Source: Magnetospira sp. (GTDB lineage: Bacteria > Pseudomonadota > Alphaproteobacteria > Rhodospirillales > Magnetospiraceae). Taken from it: 32,057 bases of DNA. Shown in pieces: positions 8,202-17,963 of the stretch. The first letter of the stretch is position 1. Each line of letters starts with the position of its first letter. The DNA is taken from the NCBI GenBank assembly GCA_028282245.1, contig JANQIL010000095.1:1-32057 (forward strand), given 5' to 3'. The notes beneath the pieces are model-generated. The model did no database searches. It was not told where the DNA came from and was given only the letters and a program-made list of their open reading frames with translations. A program made the position numbers and the translations under genes.

Positions 8202-9189
8202 GGAACCCGATGGTGTCGTAGACCTCCTCCAGGATCGGCCGGGTGATCGCCCGCGCCCTCTCGGCGCCGTCGCGCAGGATCGCGTCGATATGCGCCGGGT
8301 CGGCCATCAGGCGGCGCATCTCGTCGCCGATCGGGCCGAGGGTGGCCACCGCCAGATCGGACAGGTCCCGCTTGAAGTCCGAGAACGGCCTGCCGCCGTG
8401 CTCGGCGATCACCGATTCCAGATCCGAGTCCGCCAGCGCGGCGTGGATGCCCAGCAGGTTGGCGGCCTCCGGGCGCCCCTCCAGGCCGCCCGCCGTTTCC
8501 GGCAGGGGCTCCGGATCGGTCTTCGCCTTGCGGATCTTCTTGGCGATTTCGTCCGGTCCGTCGGCCATGGCGATTCGGGAATACTCGGACGGATCGGATT
8601 TGCTCATCTTCTTGGTGCCGTCGCGCAGCGACATCACCCGGGTCGCGGTGCCGAGGATCAGCGGCTCGGTCAGCGGGAACAGGTCGACCCCGAAATCATT
8701 GTTGAATTTCGCGGCGACGTCGCGGGTCAGTTCCAGGTGCTGTTTCTGGTCCTCGCCCACCGGCACGTGGGTGGCCTTGTAGGCCAGGATGTCGGCCGCC
8801 ATCAGGTTCGGATAGGCGAACAGCCCGACCGAGGCGTTCTCGCGGTTCTTGCCGGCCTTCTCCTTGAACTGGGTCATCCGGTTCAGCCAGCCCATGCGGG
8901 CGACGCAGTTGAGCACCCAGGCCAGCTCGGCGTGGGACGGATTGGCGCTCTGGTGAAAGATGATGTTCTCGCGCGGATCGACCCCGGCGGCGATCATCGC
9001 GGCGGCCACCTCGCGGGTCGAGTGGCGCAGCGCCGCCGGCTCCTGCCATTGGGTGATGGCGTGCAGGTCGACGACGCAGAAAATGCACTCGAAGTCGCCT
9101 TGCAGGCGCACCCAGTTGCGGATCGCGCCCAGATAGTTGCCCAGATGCAGGTTGCCGGTCGGCTGCACGCCGGAGAAGATGCGGTTCAT
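8191..9189 (-). CDS. trpS: Tryptophanyl-tRNA synthetase
   Basis: A class I aminoacyl-tRNA synthetase of 332 residues, normal for bacterial TrpS. The HIGH-like signature is [12 protein letters not shown] (about residues 10-21) and the KMSKS loop is at 194-198 (KKMSKSDPS). The [15 protein letters not shown] segment of the Trp/Tyr subfamily is intact. It charges tRNA-Trp in the cytoplasm using ATP. The start is ATG 9189. It lies 55 bp downstream of murJ on the same strand, part of the glnD-murJ-trpS order that is common in alphaproteobacteria. No Trp-rich leader or T-box is visible upstream. Confidence 0.98.
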   Translation of the reverse strand: MNRIFSGVQPTGNLHLGNYLGAIRNWVRLQGDFECIFCVVDLHAITQWQEPAALRHSTREVAAAMIAAGVDPRENIIFHQSANPSHAELAWVLNCVARMGWLNRMTQFKEKAGKNRENASVGLFAYPNLMAADILAYKATHVPVGEDQKQHLELTRDVAAKFNNDFGVDLFPLTEPLILGTATRVMSLRDGTKKMSKSDPSEYSRIAMADGPDEIAKKIRKAKTDPEPLPETAGGLEGRPEAANLLGIHAALADSDLESVIAEHGGRPFSDFKRDLSDLAVATLGPIGDEMRRLMADPAHIDAILRDGAERARAITRPILEEVYDTIGFLRP

Positions 9190-9244
9190 CGAAGGCCTCG
9201 TAAAACCAAAGGTATGGACCCAAGGGCCGGGCGGTTATGGCGGC

Positions 9245-10789
9245 TTATGCGCGGCGGGTCAAGCTCCCGAGGTCGGCCGGGCGGGCGGCGCCCAGGGCGA
9301 GCGCCAATCCGCCGAAGGCGGCGAGGCCCGCGCCGACCAGAATCGACAGGGCGGCGATGCGCGGCCCCTCGCCGCCGTCGAGCCAGGGGGCCAGCGGAAG
9401 GGTCAGCCCCCACAGCACGGCCCCCATGCCGATGGCGGCGGCGGCGATGCGCGGCAGCCGCCGGCGCAGGCGATCGTCGAGATCCAGACCGCCGCGCCGC
9501 CACAGAATCCAGGCCAGCAGCCCGGTGTTGATCCAGGCCGAGATCACCGTCGCCATGGCCAGCCCCACGTGCAGGAACGGCCCCATCAGCAAAAGGTTGA
9601 ACACGATGTTGGCGAGCATCGCCACGCCGGCGATCTTCATCGGCGTGGCGGTGTCGCCGCGCGCGAAGAAGCCGGGGGTCAGGGTTTTGTTGAGCACATA
9701 GGCCGGCAGCCCGAAGGCATAGGCCATCAGCGCCCAGGCGGTCGCCCGCGCGGCCTCGGGGCCGAATTCGCCGCGCTGAAACAGGGCCGCGACCACCGGC
9801 TCGGGGATCGTCGCGAGGGCTATGGCGGCCGGGATCGTGAGCAGCAGCGTGAATTCCAGGGCCCGGTTCTGGCTGTTGGCGGCGCCCTCCGTGTCCCCGG
9901 CCCGCAATTGTCGCGACAGCATCGGCAGCAGGGCGGTGCCCACCGCCACCCCGATCACCCCGAGCGGCAACTGGGTCAGGCGATCGGCGAAGAACAGATA
10001 CGAGATCGAGCCCTCGGGCAGCAGCGAGGCGAGGATCATGTCGACCACCAGGTTGACCTGATAGATGCCGGCCCCGATCGCCCCCGGGATCACCCGCCGG
10101 ATGAGCAGCTTGACGTCGTCGTTCCACGCCGGAGCCATCGCGCGCGGCACGAAGCCGGCCCGCGCCGCCGCCCACAGCAGCCACAGGAACTGTGCCACCC
10201 CGGCCGCGAAGACGCCCCAGGCCAGGGCATGCCCCGCCGTCGGCAGGTATGGCGCGACGAGGAGCAGGGCGCCGATCAGGCACAGGTTGAGCAGGATCGG
10301 GGTCGCGGCGGCGGCGGCGAACCGCATCATCGAGTTCAGCACCCCGCCGAGCAGGGAGACCAGCGAGATGAACAGAAGATAGGGAAAGGTGATGCGGGTC
10401 AGGGTCACCGCCAGATCGAATTTCTCCGGCTCGTCCAGGAACCCGGGGACCACGCCCCGCATCACCCAGGGCATGGCGATCTCCATCGCCACCACGAGGC
10501 CCAGCAGCAGCCACAGCAGGGCCGCGAACACCTGGCGCCCGAACAGGTGGGCGGCGTCCGGCCCCGCGCCCTCCAGGCGGCCGGCGAACAGCGGCACGAA
10601 GGCGGCGTTGAAGGCACCTTCCGCGAACAGGCGGCGGAACAGGTTGGGCAGCTTGAAGGCGATGAAGAAGGCGTCGGCGACCATTCCGGCGCCGAGCGCG
10701 GCGGCGATCAGGATGTCGCGCAGGAACCCCAGCAACCGGCTGGCCATGGTCAGGCCGCCGATGGTGGTGAACGCGCGCAGCAGGGTCAT
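9245..10789 (-). CDS. murJ: Lipid II flippase MurJ (MviN)
   Basis: The 514-residue polytopic membrane protein of the MOP superfamily begins LLRAFTTIGGLTMASRLLGF, typical of MurJ, followed by ADAFFIAFKLPNLFRRLFAEGAF and QLPLGVIGVAVGTALLPMLS. Around 14 hydrophobic helices are evident. MurJ flips lipid-linked peptidoglycan precursor across the inner membrane. The ATG at 10789 overlaps the glnD stop by four bases (ATGA), so the two are probably translationally coupled. The open frame continues far upstream only as an out-of-frame shadow of glnD. trpS follows 55 bp downstream. Confidence 0.97.
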   Translation of the reverse strand: MTLLRAFTTIGGLTMASRLLGFLRDILIAAALGAGMVADAFFIAFKLPNLFRRLFAEGAFNAAFVPLFAGRLEGAGPDAAHLFGRQVFAALLWLLLGLVVAMEIAMPWVMRGVVPGFLDEPEKFDLAVTLTRITFPYLLFISLVSLLGGVLNSMMRFAAAAATPILLNLCLIGALLLVAPYLPTAGHALAWGVFAAGVAQFLWLLWAAARAGFVPRAMAPAWNDDVKLLIRRVIPGAIGAGIYQVNLVVDMILASLLPEGSISYLFFADRLTQLPLGVIGVAVGTALLPMLSRQLRAGDTEGAANSQNRALEFTLLLTIPAAIALATIPEPVVAALFQRGEFGPEAARATAWALMAYAFGLPAYVLNKTLTPGFFARGDTATPMKIAGVAMLANIVFNLLLMGPFLHVGLAMATVISAWINTGLLAWILWRRGGLDLDDRLRRRLPRIAAAAIGMGAVLWGLTLPLAPWLDGGEGPRIAALSILVGAGLAAFGGLALALGAARPADLGSLTRRA

Positions 10790-13551
10790 GGGGCGGCCTT
10801 GCGGACCGTCGGGACGGGCGGCGCGATGGCGGTCTCCAGGGCCTGTCGGATTCGCGCGATGCGCGCCTCGTTGTCGACCTTCAGGCCGAACAGGTCCTTG
10901 ATGTAGAACACGTCGACCACCTGCTCGCCATAGGTCGAGATATGCGCCCGGGCGATTTGCAGGTTGAGCGCGGTGAGCGCCGCCGTGATGTCGTAGAGCA
11001 GCCCGACCCGGTCGCGGCCGTTGATTTCGATCACCGTGTGGTCGTGGCTCGCCTTGTTGTCGATCAGCACCCGAGGCGTCACCTCGAACACCCGGGTGCG
11101 GCTGGGCAGCGCACTGTCGCGCAGGGCGGCCAACTCGCGTGCAACGTGCACGCGGCCCTCCAGGGCGGCGGTCAACCGGGTCCACATCCGCTGCAACTCG
11201 GTCGGCTCGACGATCGGCCCGTCGTTGGCGCGCACCACCAGGAAGGTGTCGAGCGCCATGCCGTCGGAGAGGGTGAAGATCTTGGCCGCCACCACCGACA
11301 CCCCGGCCAGGGACAGGCCGCCGGTGATTTGCGAGAACAGGCCCGGATGGTCGGTCGTGTAGACGATGATCTCGGTGGCGCCCTTGTCGCTCTGGATCCG
11401 GGTCTCGATGTGCAGCGGCACGCCGCGCGCCCGCGCGCCACGGATCAGTTCGGCATGGTGGCAAAGGGTTTCGGTGTCGACGCTCAACCAGTAATTGGGG
11501 TACCCCAGGGCCAGGAAATGCTCCAGGTCCTCGGCCGACCAGTCGGCGAGGCGCTCGCGCACCCGGGCGATCGCCCGCTTGACGCGCTCCTGGCGCCGCG
11601 CCGCCGGAATGCCGCCGTAGATCGCCTCCAGGGTGTCGTAGTACAGGTCGCGCAACAGACCCGCCTTCCAGGTGTTCCAGACTCCCGGCCCGACCCCCCG
11701 GATGTCGGCCTCGGTGAGCACCAGCAGCATGCGCAGGCGTTCCGGCGACTTGACCAGACTCACGAAGTCGCCCACCGTCTTCGGGTCGTGGATGTCCCGC
11801 TTGAAGGCGGTGCGGCTCATCGACAGGTGGTGCAGGACCAGCCAGGCCACCGTTTCGGTCTCCTCGGCGGTCAGTCCGAAGCGCGGGCACAGCTTGCGCG
11901 CCACCTTGGCGCCCAGTTCCGAGTGGTCGCCGTCCCGCCCCTTGGCGATGTCGTGCAGCAGCACCGCCACGTAGAGGGCGCGCCGCGACTGGATCTCCTG
12001 CATGACCTGATGGGCCGTCGGATGGTCCTCCTTGAGATCGCCGTTCTCGATCCGCGACAGGATGCCGATCGCCCGGATGGTATGCTCGTCGACCGTGTAG
12101 ACATGGTACATGTCGTACTGCATTTGGGCGACGACGCGCCCGAAATCGGGCACGAAGCGGCCGAACACCCCGGCCTCGCTCATTCGGCGCAGGGCCATCT
12201 CCGGATCCTTGCGCGAGGTCAGGATATCGAGAAACAGGCGGTTGGCCGCCAGATTGGCGCAGGCCTTCGCGTCGATGCGCTTCAGGTTCAGGGTGACGGC
12301 GCGCAGGGCCTGCGGGTGGATGTCCAGTTCCATGTCCTGGGCAGCGTGGAACAGGCGCAGGAAGTTCACCGGATCGCGCTCGAAAACGGAGTCGTTCTGG
12401 ACCGCGAGGCGACCGCCCTCGACGCGGAAATCGTTCGTCACCCGCTTGCTGAACGCGAAGCCGGCGACCTTCAGGAACGGCCGCCGCTTGCGCTGCTGCG
12501 CCTCCAGGTTGGCGCTGATGATGCGGGTCAGGTCGCCGACCTGCTTGGTGGTCAAGAGATAGTGCTTCATGAACCGCTCGACGCCGCTCACCCCGGCCCG
12601 GTCGCGGTATCCCATGCGGGCGCCGATCTCGCGCTGCACGTCGAAGGTCAGGCGCTCCTCCGGCCGGCCGCAGATGTAGTGGAGATGGCAGCGCACCGTC
12701 CACAGGAAGCGGAACGCCTTCTCGAAGGCCCGCGCGTCGGTCGCGCTGAGCAGGTCGGCCTTCACCAGGTCGTTGAACGATTCCTTGCCGTACAGGTACT
12801 TGATCAGCCAGACCAGGGTCTGCAGGTCGCGCAGGCCACCCTTGCCGTCCTTCACGTTGGGCTCCACCACGTAGCGGGCGTCGCCCATTCGGTCGTGGCG
12901 GTTGCCGCGCTCGGTCATCTTGGCTTCCACGAAATCGATTCCGCTGCCCTGGATGACATCCGAATGGAACCGCTTCCGGAACGCCTTGAACAGCGCCTCG
13001 TCGCCCCACAGGTCGCGGGCGTCGAGCAGCGCGGTGCGGATGGTCACGTCCTGGCGGGCGAGCTTGAGGCAGTCGCCGATCGAGCGGCTGGCGTGGCCGA
13101 CCTTGAGGCCCATGTCCCACAGCATGTAGAGCATGTACTCGATGACCTGCTCGCTGTGCGGGGTCTGCTTGTAGGGCAGCAGGAACAGCAGGTCGACGTC
13201 CGACTGCGGAGCCAGTTCGCCGCGTCCGTAGCCGCCCACCGCCGCCACCGAGAGCTGCTCGCCCTTGGTCGGATTCACCATCGGGTAGACGTGGCGCAGG
13301 GTGTAGTCGAAGATGCCTCGAATCAGTTGGTCGATCAGGTAGGCGTTGGAGTGGACCAGCGCCATGCCGTCGATCTCGGCCGCCTCGAACCGGCCGCGCA
13401 GCAGGTCGCGGCCCTCGCCCAGCGCCGTCTTGAGACAGTCCAGCAGGTCGGTCCGCCGGGGCTTTCCGTTGGCCGACGCGGCGATGGACTCCAGTTCGGC
13501 CATCAAGGCCTTGCGGTGGATCACGTCGCGCGGGTGCTTGATTCTCAGCAT
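10786..13551 (-). CDS. glnD: Bifunctional PII uridylyltransferase / uridylyl-removing enzyme GlnD
   Basis: This 921-residue protein has the full GlnD architecture. The nucleotidyltransferase domain carries GGYGRGELAPQSDVDLL (about 106-122). The central HD phosphohydrolase domain has LLHDIAKGRDGDHSELG (His533-Asp534) for UMP removal. Two C-terminal ACT domains, about 735-785 and 845-895, sense glutamine. GlnD uridylylates PII proteins under nitrogen limitation and deuridylylates them under nitrogen excess. All catalytic motifs look intact. The start is ATG 13551. It overlaps murJ by ATGA. An N-formylglutamate amidohydrolase gene lies 139 bp upstream on the same strand; a common nitrogen theme is possible but not shown. 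Confidence 0.98.
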   Translation of the reverse strand: MLRIKHPRDVIHRKALMAELESIAASANGKPRRTDLLDCLKTALGEGRDLLRGRFEAAEIDGMALVHSNAYLIDQLIRGIFDYTLRHVYPMVNPTKGEQLSVAAVGGYGRGELAPQSDVDLLFLLPYKQTPHSEQVIEYMLYMLWDMGLKVGHASRSIGDCLKLARQDVTIRTALLDARDLWGDEALFKAFRKRFHSDVIQGSGIDFVEAKMTERGNRHDRMGDARYVVEPNVKDGKGGLRDLQTLVWLIKYLYGKESFNDLVKADLLSATDARAFEKAFRFLWTVRCHLHYICGRPEERLTFDVQREIGARMGYRDRAGVSGVERFMKHYLLTTKQVGDLTRIISANLEAQQRKRRPFLKVAGFAFSKRVTNDFRVEGGRLAVQNDSVFERDPVNFLRLFHAAQDMELDIHPQALRAVTLNLKRIDAKACANLAANRLFLDILTSRKDPEMALRRMSEAGVFGRFVPDFGRVVAQMQYDMYHVYTVDEHTIRAIGILSRIENGDLKEDHPTAHQVMQEIQSRRALYVAVLLHDIAKGRDGDHSELGAKVARKLCPRFGLTAEETETVAWLVLHHLSMSRTAFKRDIHDPKTVGDFVSLVKSPERLRMLLVLTEADIRGVGPGVWNTWKAGLLRDLYYDTLEAIYGGIPAARRQERVKRAIARVRERLADWSAEDLEHFLALGYPNYWLSVDTETLCHHAELIRGARARGVPLHIETRIQSDKGATEIIVYTTDHPGLFSQITGGLSLAGVSVVAAKIFTLSDGMALDTFLVVRANDGPIVEPTELQRMWTRLTAALEGRVHVARELAALRDSALPSRTRVFEVTPRVLIDNKASHDHTVIEINGRDRVGLLYDITAALTALNLQIARAHISTYGEQVVDVFYIKDLFGLKVDNEARIARIRQALETAIAPPVPTVRKAAP

Positions 13552-13690
13552 TGGGTCGGCCTTCGGTTGCCGCGGCGGGCCGTTATACTACAGAACCCGC
13601 CCATCGGGGATAGGTGGCGGAGAAAACCCGCCGCGCGCGCGACGCCCGGTCCGTCCGTCCGGCGGCGATCGCGTCGCGACGCGAGCGGGA

Positions 13691-14626
13691 TCAGGGCCGC
13701 AGCCCCTCGGGTTCCAGTTCGCACAGGTGGCGTATCAGCTTGGTCAGGTGGTCGCGCAGTCGCGGCAGATTGGCCGATCGGGTGATCGTCTTCTCGTCCA
13801 TGTAGAGGTCGCGGTTGACCTCGACTTGCAAGGCATGGGCGCCCGACCGGGGGACGCCGTAGTGGCGCGTCGTGTAGCCGCCGGAATAGGGGATGTTGCG
13901 GCCGACCCGATAGCCGAGACGGATCAGCGACTCCTCGGCCGCCCGGACGACGCGCAGCGCGCAGGCCGAGCCGTGGCAGTCGCCGAGCACGAAATCGGCC
14001 CGCCGCCGGCCGCGATCGGCGTCCATCGGGCCGCCGACCGACGGCATGGAATGGCAATCGACGAGCAGGCAGAAGCCGAATCGGTCGCGGGTCTCGTCGA
14101 TCAGGCCGCGCAGCGCCGCGTGGTAGGGTTCGTAATAGGTCCGCACCCGCCATTCCGCCTCGGCGAACGGCAGCTTGTCGCGATAGATGTTCTGGCCATC
14201 GGTGACCACCCGGGCCAGGGTGCCGAGCCCGGCCGCGACGCGGGGCGAATCGGTGTTGACGTGGCCGGGCAGCGGATCGTCGAACATCTCCGGGTCGAGT
14301 TCCCAGGGTTCGCGGTTGGGGTCCAGGTAGGCGCGCGGGAAATGCGCCTTGAGCAGCGGAATGCCCAGGTCGCGGGCGCCATCGTAGAGTTCGTCCACGA
14401 AGGCGTCCTCGGACCGCCGCAGGGCCAGGCGGTCGAGCCGCGCGCCGCCGACGAACGTTTCCGGATAGACCCGTCCGCTGTGCGGCGAGGCGAGAATCAG
14501 TGGCGCCGCCGGCGTGGCCGGCACGAGGATCTCGAACGCCGGCTCGATCGGCGGCGTGCCCAGGGGCGAAACGCTGGGCGAGGTTTCGGGACGGCGATCG
14601 GACAAAACGAACTCCGGACGGCGCAA
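13691..14626 (-). CDS. N-formylglutamate amidohydrolase family protein
   Basis: This 311-residue member of the N-formylglutamate amidohydrolase (HutG-like FGase) family hydrolyses N-formyl-L-glutamate, the last step of one histidine-degradation route, or related N-acyl amino acids. Family blocks are LILASPHSGRVYP, a DAFVDELYD segment, VDCHSMPS with probable metal ligands, and FVLGDCHGSACA. The likely start is TTG at 14626: no ATG occurs in the first part of the domain and a strong GGAGGGG lies 8 bases before the TTG. No other hut gene is in the window, so the true substrate is open. A 64-bp spacer plus tRNA-Val lie upstream on the other strand. Confidence 0.88.
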   Translation of the reverse strand: MRRPEFVLSDRRPETSPSVSPLGTPPIEPAFEILVPATPAAPLILASPHSGRVYPETFVGGARLDRLALRRSEDAFVDELYDGARDLGIPLLKAHFPRAYLDPNREPWELDPEMFDDPLPGHVNTDSPRVAAGLGTLARVVTDGQNIYRDKLPFAEAEWRVRTYYEPYHAALRGLIDETRDRFGFCLLVDCHSMPSVGGPMDADRGRRRADFVLGDCHGSACALRVVRAAEESLIRLGYRVGRNIPYSGGYTTRHYGVPRSGAHALQVEVNRDLYMDEKTITRSANLPRLRDHLTKLIRHLCELEPEGLRP

Positions 14627-14711
14627 CGGAAAATCCCCTCCGACTTAGCCGCCCCGGACGCCGCGTTCAAGCGGTCGCGTCATTGGAGACCCCATTGCGG
14701 CCACAGAACGG

Positions 14712-14740
14712 TTGCGTCGGTCCGCGATTGGCGCTAAATA
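14712..14740 (+). promoter_or_regulatory. Possible promoter of tRNA-Val
   Basis: TTGCGT (14712-14717), 17-bp spacer, TAAATA (14735-14740), about 40 bp before the tRNA 5' end. Each box matches consensus at three of six positions, so support comes mainly from spacing and position. Confidence 0.3.
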
Positions 14741-14779
14741 GCCGGTCTTCCCTTGGTGTCCGGCCGGGACGCCACGATC

Positions 14780-14854
14780 GGGCGCGTAGCTCAGCGGGAG
14801 AGCACTACGTTGACATCGTAGGGGTCGCTGGTTCAATCCCAGCCGCGCCCACCA
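14780..14854 (+). tRNA. tRNA-Val (anticodon GAC)
   Basis: A complete 75-nt cloverleaf. The acceptor stem is GGGCGCG/CGCGCCC with discriminator A and a genomically encoded CCA. The D-arm is GCTC...GAGC. The anticodon stem CTACG/CGTAG holds loop TTGACAT, giving anticodon GAC. The T-arm is GCTGG/CCAGC with TTCAATC. GAC reads the GTC and GTT valine codons, GTC being frequent in this GC-rich genome. It is transcribed alone; the M16 peptidase genes begin about 200 bp downstream. Confidence 0.98.
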
Positions 14855-15056
14855 TTCCAGGATTTCGGGCCGCCATCAGCCCCAGGACCCGCAGCGGCTC
14901 TGGCGTTGAGGCGGTTCGAAATGTCTCCTCGAAGGGCGGGAACCGCGCGCCCTTGGTCGTCGCCACCTCCGTCCCTCCTTTCGATCTCTCGACCGCTTGC
15001 GGACGGGGCCCCTTTCCCCATATTTGGGAGGACATCGTCGCGGCGATAGGAGTCCC

Positions 15057-16403
15057 ATGCGCCCCTTCCATGTTCTGCCGGTGTTGATTGCGCTGTTCCT
15101 GGCCCTGGCCCCGGATGCGCGGTCCGGCGTGTTCAATCCCGAGACCTTCACCCTGGACAACGGTCTCCAGGTCGTGGTGGTGACCAACCGGCGGGCCCCG
15201 GTGGTTACCCACATGTTGTGGTATCGGGTCGGCCGGGCCGACGAGTCGCCCGGCAAGGGCGGCCTGTCGCACCTGCTCGAACACCTGATGTTCAAGGGAT
15301 CCGAGGCCTATCCGGATGGAGAGATGTCGCGCCGGGTGGCCCGCAACGGCGGTCGCGAGAACGCCTTCACGTCCTATGACTACACGGCCTACCACCAGAC
15401 CGTCGCGCGCGACCGCCTTGGCCTGATGATGGCCATGGAGGCCGACCGCATGACCAACCTGCGCCTCGGCGCCCCGGTGGTGGAGCCGGAACGCCAGGTG
15501 GTGCTGGAGGAGCGCCGCATGCGGATCGGCAACGTTCCGGCGGCGCGGCTGCGCGCGGCGGCGCGCGCGGCGCTGTTCGTCAATCATCCCTACGGTCAGC
15601 CGATCATCGGCTGGACGGCCGAGATCGAGGGCTACGGGCTTGAGGACATCCTGGCCCATTACCGACGATGGTATTGCCCGGCCAACGCCGTTCTCGTGAT
15701 CGCCGGCGATGTCACGGCGGCCGAGGCGCGTCCGCTCGTCGAACGTCATTACGGGCCGCTCGCCTGCGCCGCGCCGCCACCGGCCCGCGTGCGGCCGCCG
15801 ATCCCGGATCTGGAGTCCGAACGGCGGGTGACCCTGCGCGATCCCAACGTGGGGCAACCGACCTGGCGGCGGGTCTGGCTGGCGCCCAGCCACGGCACCG
15901 CCGATCCGCCCGCCGTCGCCGCCCTGGAGGTCCTGGACGAGGTGTTGAGCGGCGGCGCCACGTCGCGTCTGCATCGGGCCCTGGTGGTCGATCGGGGCGT
16001 GGCCACCTCGGTCCATACCCATTACAACCCGGACGCCCTGGATAAAACCGATTTCACGGTGTTCGCGGCGCCGCGCCCGGGGGTTCCGATCGAGCGTCTG
16101 GAGGATGCGGCGGTGGCCGAGATCGGTGCCCTGCTCAGGGACGGGGTCACCGATTCCGAAGTGGCGCGGGCCAAGCAGAGATTGCTCGACTCCGCCGTCT
16201 ATGCCCGCGAGTCGATCCGCGTCGCGGCGCGCGTGTTCGGTGTCGCCCTGACCACCGGGCAGACGGTGGACGACGTGGAAAGCTGGCCGGACCGCATTGC
16301 CTCGGTAACGGCCGGGGAGGTGGCGCGGGCGGCGCGCGCGGTGCTCGGGCGGCCCGGCCACGTGACCTCGATCCTGTTGCCCGAGACGGCGACCGGGTCA
16401 TGA
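15057..16403 (+). CDS. M16 family zinc metallopeptidase, catalytic subunit (exported)
   Basis: The 448-residue protein begins with a signal peptide (FHVLPVLIALFLALAPDARS). ATG 15057 was chosen for an AGGAG ribosome site 6 bases upstream and because it places the signal peptide at the N-terminus. The inverted zinc motif HxxEH is present as HLLEHLMF, with a downstream Glu in the usual ERQVVLEERRMR helix as third ligand, so this is the active subunit. Such pitrilysin-like peptidases degrade peptides in the periplasm. It overlaps the next gene by ATGA, indicating translational coupling. The pair (HxxEH subunit plus inactive partner) is the standard bacterial two-gene arrangement related to the mitochondrial processing peptidase. 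Confidence 0.95.
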   Translation: MRPFHVLPVLIALFLALAPDARSGVFNPETFTLDNGLQVVVVTNRRAPVVTHMLWYRVGRADESPGKGGLSHLLEHLMFKGSEAYPDGEMSRRVARNGGRENAFTSYDYTAYHQTVARDRLGLMMAMEADRMTNLRLGAPVVEPERQVVLEERRMRIGNVPAARLRAAARAALFVNHPYGQPIIGWTAEIEGYGLEDILAHYRRWYCPANAVLVIAGDVTAAEARPLVERHYGPLACAAPPPARVRPPIPDLESERRVTLRDPNVGQPTWRRVWLAPSHGTADPPAVAALEVLDEVLSGGATSRLHRALVVDRGVATSVHTHYNPDALDKTDFTVFAAPRPGVPIERLEDAAVAEIGALLRDGVTDSEVARAKQRLLDSAVYARESIRVAARVFGVALTTGQTVDDVESWPDRIASVTAGEVARAARAVLGRPGHVTSILLPETATGS

Positions 16404-17734
16404 TCATGGGACGGCTCCTGGTCGCGACGGTGCTGCTGCTGATCTGGGCGGCTCCCGCGTGGGCCGTGCCGCCGGTTCGGAAGGTCGTCTCGGACGGCGG
16501 AATCGAGGCCTGGCTGATCGAGGACCACACCCATCCGGTGGTCCACCTGTCGCTCAGCTTTCGGGGCGGCGCGGCGCTCGATCCGGCCGACCGGGGCGGC
16601 CTCGCCAGCCTGCTGGCCAGCCTGCTCGACGAGGGCGCCGGAGACCTGGACTCGCAAGCCTTCCAGGGCCGCCTGGAGGATCTGGCGGTCGAGCTGTCGT
16701 TCGAGGCCGGTCGGGACGGCCTGCACGGCACCCTGAAGACCCTGACCCGCAACCTGGACCCGGCGGCCGATCTGCTGCGCCTGGCCCTGACCGCGCCGCG
16801 TTTCGACCGCGAGCCGGTGGCCCGCATGCGGGCGGCGATCCTGGCCCGCCTGGAGCGCGCCGCCAGCAACCCCGACGACATCGCGCGACGGGCCTTCCAG
16901 GCCGCCATGTTTCCCGACCACCCCTACGGCCGGCCGGCCGCCGGCGACCCGGACGGCGTCGCCCGGATCACCGTCGAGGATCTGCGTGGTGCCCTGCGCG
17001 ACCGCCTGGCGCGCGACGCGCTGGTGGTCGGGGTGTTCGGCGACATCACGCCGGATCGTCTGCGCGGCCTGCTCGACCAAGTGTTCGGTGGCCTTCCCGC
17101 CACGGCGGCGACCGGCGCGATTCGGGAGACGAAGGCGGCGGCCGGCGGCCGGCTGCGGGTAATCGCGCGCGACATCCCGCAGAGCGTCATCCTGTTCGGT
17201 CACGGCGGACCGAAACGCGAGGATCCGGATTTCTATGCCGCCACCGTGCTGACCCATATCCTGGGCGGCGGAACCTTCTCGTCGCGCCTCCACGAGGAAA
17301 TCCGCGAAAAGCGCGGCCTCGCCTACTCGGTCGGCCTTTCCCTGTGGCCGCTGGACCACGCGGGACTGATCCTCGGCAGCGCCGGAACGGCCAACGAGCG
17401 GGCCGCCGAGACGGTGGAGATCCTGCGCCGGGAATGGTCCCGGATGCGCGAGTCGGGAGCCACCGCCCAGGAGGTCGACGACGCCCGGACCTATCTCACG
17501 GGGTCGTTCCCGCTGCGCTTTCTGTCCGGGAGCCGGATCGCCCGCATGCTGGTCGGCATGCAGGTGCACGACCTGGGAATCGATTACCTGGACCGCCGCA
17601 ACGGGCTGATCTCGGCGGTCACGCGCGCGGACGTGGCGCGGGTTGCCCGGCGGCTGCTTGATCCGGCGCGCCTGGAGTTCGTGGTGGTCGGACGGCCGGA
17701 GGGGTTGGCGCCGGCCGACGACGGACCTACTTGA
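16400..17734 (+). CDS. M16 family peptidase-like protein, non-catalytic subunit (exported)
   Basis: The 444-residue partner of the preceding gene has a signal peptide ([19 protein letters not shown]). At the position of HxxEH it reads [10 protein letters not shown], so zinc ligands are lost. It keeps the substrate-binding Arg/Tyr region of the C-terminal half ([16 protein letters not shown]). This division of labour is usual for M16B heterodimers. The start at 16400 overlaps the upstream stop by four bases; a second ATG six bases later is also possible. Its 3' end overlaps the convergent rpmG gene by 8 bp. Confidence 0.95.
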   Translation: MIMGRLLVATVLLLIWAAPAWAVPPVRKVVSDGGIEAWLIEDHTHPVVHLSLSFRGGAALDPADRGGLASLLASLLDEGAGDLDSQAFQGRLEDLAVELSFEAGRDGLHGTLKTLTRNLDPAADLLRLALTAPRFDREPVARMRAAILARLERAASNPDDIARRAFQAAMFPDHPYGRPAAGDPDGVARITVEDLRGALRDRLARDALVVGVFGDITPDRLRGLLDQVFGGLPATAATGAIRETKAAAGGRLRVIARDIPQSVILFGHGGPKREDPDFYAATVLTHILGGGTFSSRLHEEIREKRGLAYSVGLSLWPLDHAGLILGSAGTANERAAETVEILRREWSRMRESGATAQEVDDARTYLTGSFPLRFLSGSRIARMLVGMQVHDLGIDYLDRRNGLISAVTRADVARVARRLLDPARLEFVVVGRPEGLAPADDGPT

Positions 17735-17894
17735 TCTTGCTTTCCTTGAACAGCACGTGCTTGCGCGCCACCGGATCGTACTTGCGGAATTGCAGCTTCT
17801 CGGTGGAATTCTTGGGATTTTTCTTGGTCACGTAGAAGAAGCCGGTGTCGGCCGTGCTGACCAGTTTGATCTGAATGGTGCTTGGCTTGGCCAT
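17727..17894 (-). CDS. rpmG: 50S ribosomal protein L33
   Basis: This 55-codon gene is read directly from the minus strand: it starts [20 protein letters not shown] and ends [10 protein letters not shown]. It contains the L33 core [21 protein letters not shown]. It is the cysteine-free (zinc-independent) L33 form. L33 is a small protein of the large ribosomal subunit near the E site. Its stop codon region overlaps the 3' end of the convergent M16 gene by 8 bp. The S41 protease gene lies 69 bp upstream on the same strand. Confidence 0.97.
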   Translation of the reverse strand: MAKPSTIQIKLVSTADTGFFYVTKKNPKNSTEKLQFRKYDPVARKHVLFKESKIK

Positions 17895-17963
17895 CGGTCG
17901 CGGGTCCTGGCGTGGCGTTGCATGAAATCCGAGGGGCGCAAGATACAGATCGCGCCGATCCTG

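Noticed and set aside
9190..9244. Attenuator or T-box upstream of trpS
   Set aside because: The 55-bp spacer has no Trp-rich leader peptide, no T-box sequence and no strong hairpin; it simply links murJ to trpS.
9245..13120. A single 1291-codon open frame that would fuse murJ to upstream sequence
   Set aside because: The upstream part is an out-of-frame shadow of glnD. The real murJ start is the ATGA overlap at 10789, where MurJ homology begins.
10942..13785. A 947-codon open frame on the plus strand opposite glnD, and similar long frames at 955-3435 and 14805-16361
   Set aside because: They are antisense to clearly recognised genes. In a genome this GC-rich, stop codons are rare in such shadow frames. 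Their translations are low-complexity and rich in Gly, Arg, Gln and His, with no domain.
8167..14626. A reverse transcriptase, Avd gene or template repeat next to the variable-region candidate
   Set aside because: The neighbouring genes are trpS, murJ, glnD and DUF2333. I found no RT motif such as YxDD in a plausible gene, and no A-rich near copy of 8059-8142 by eye.
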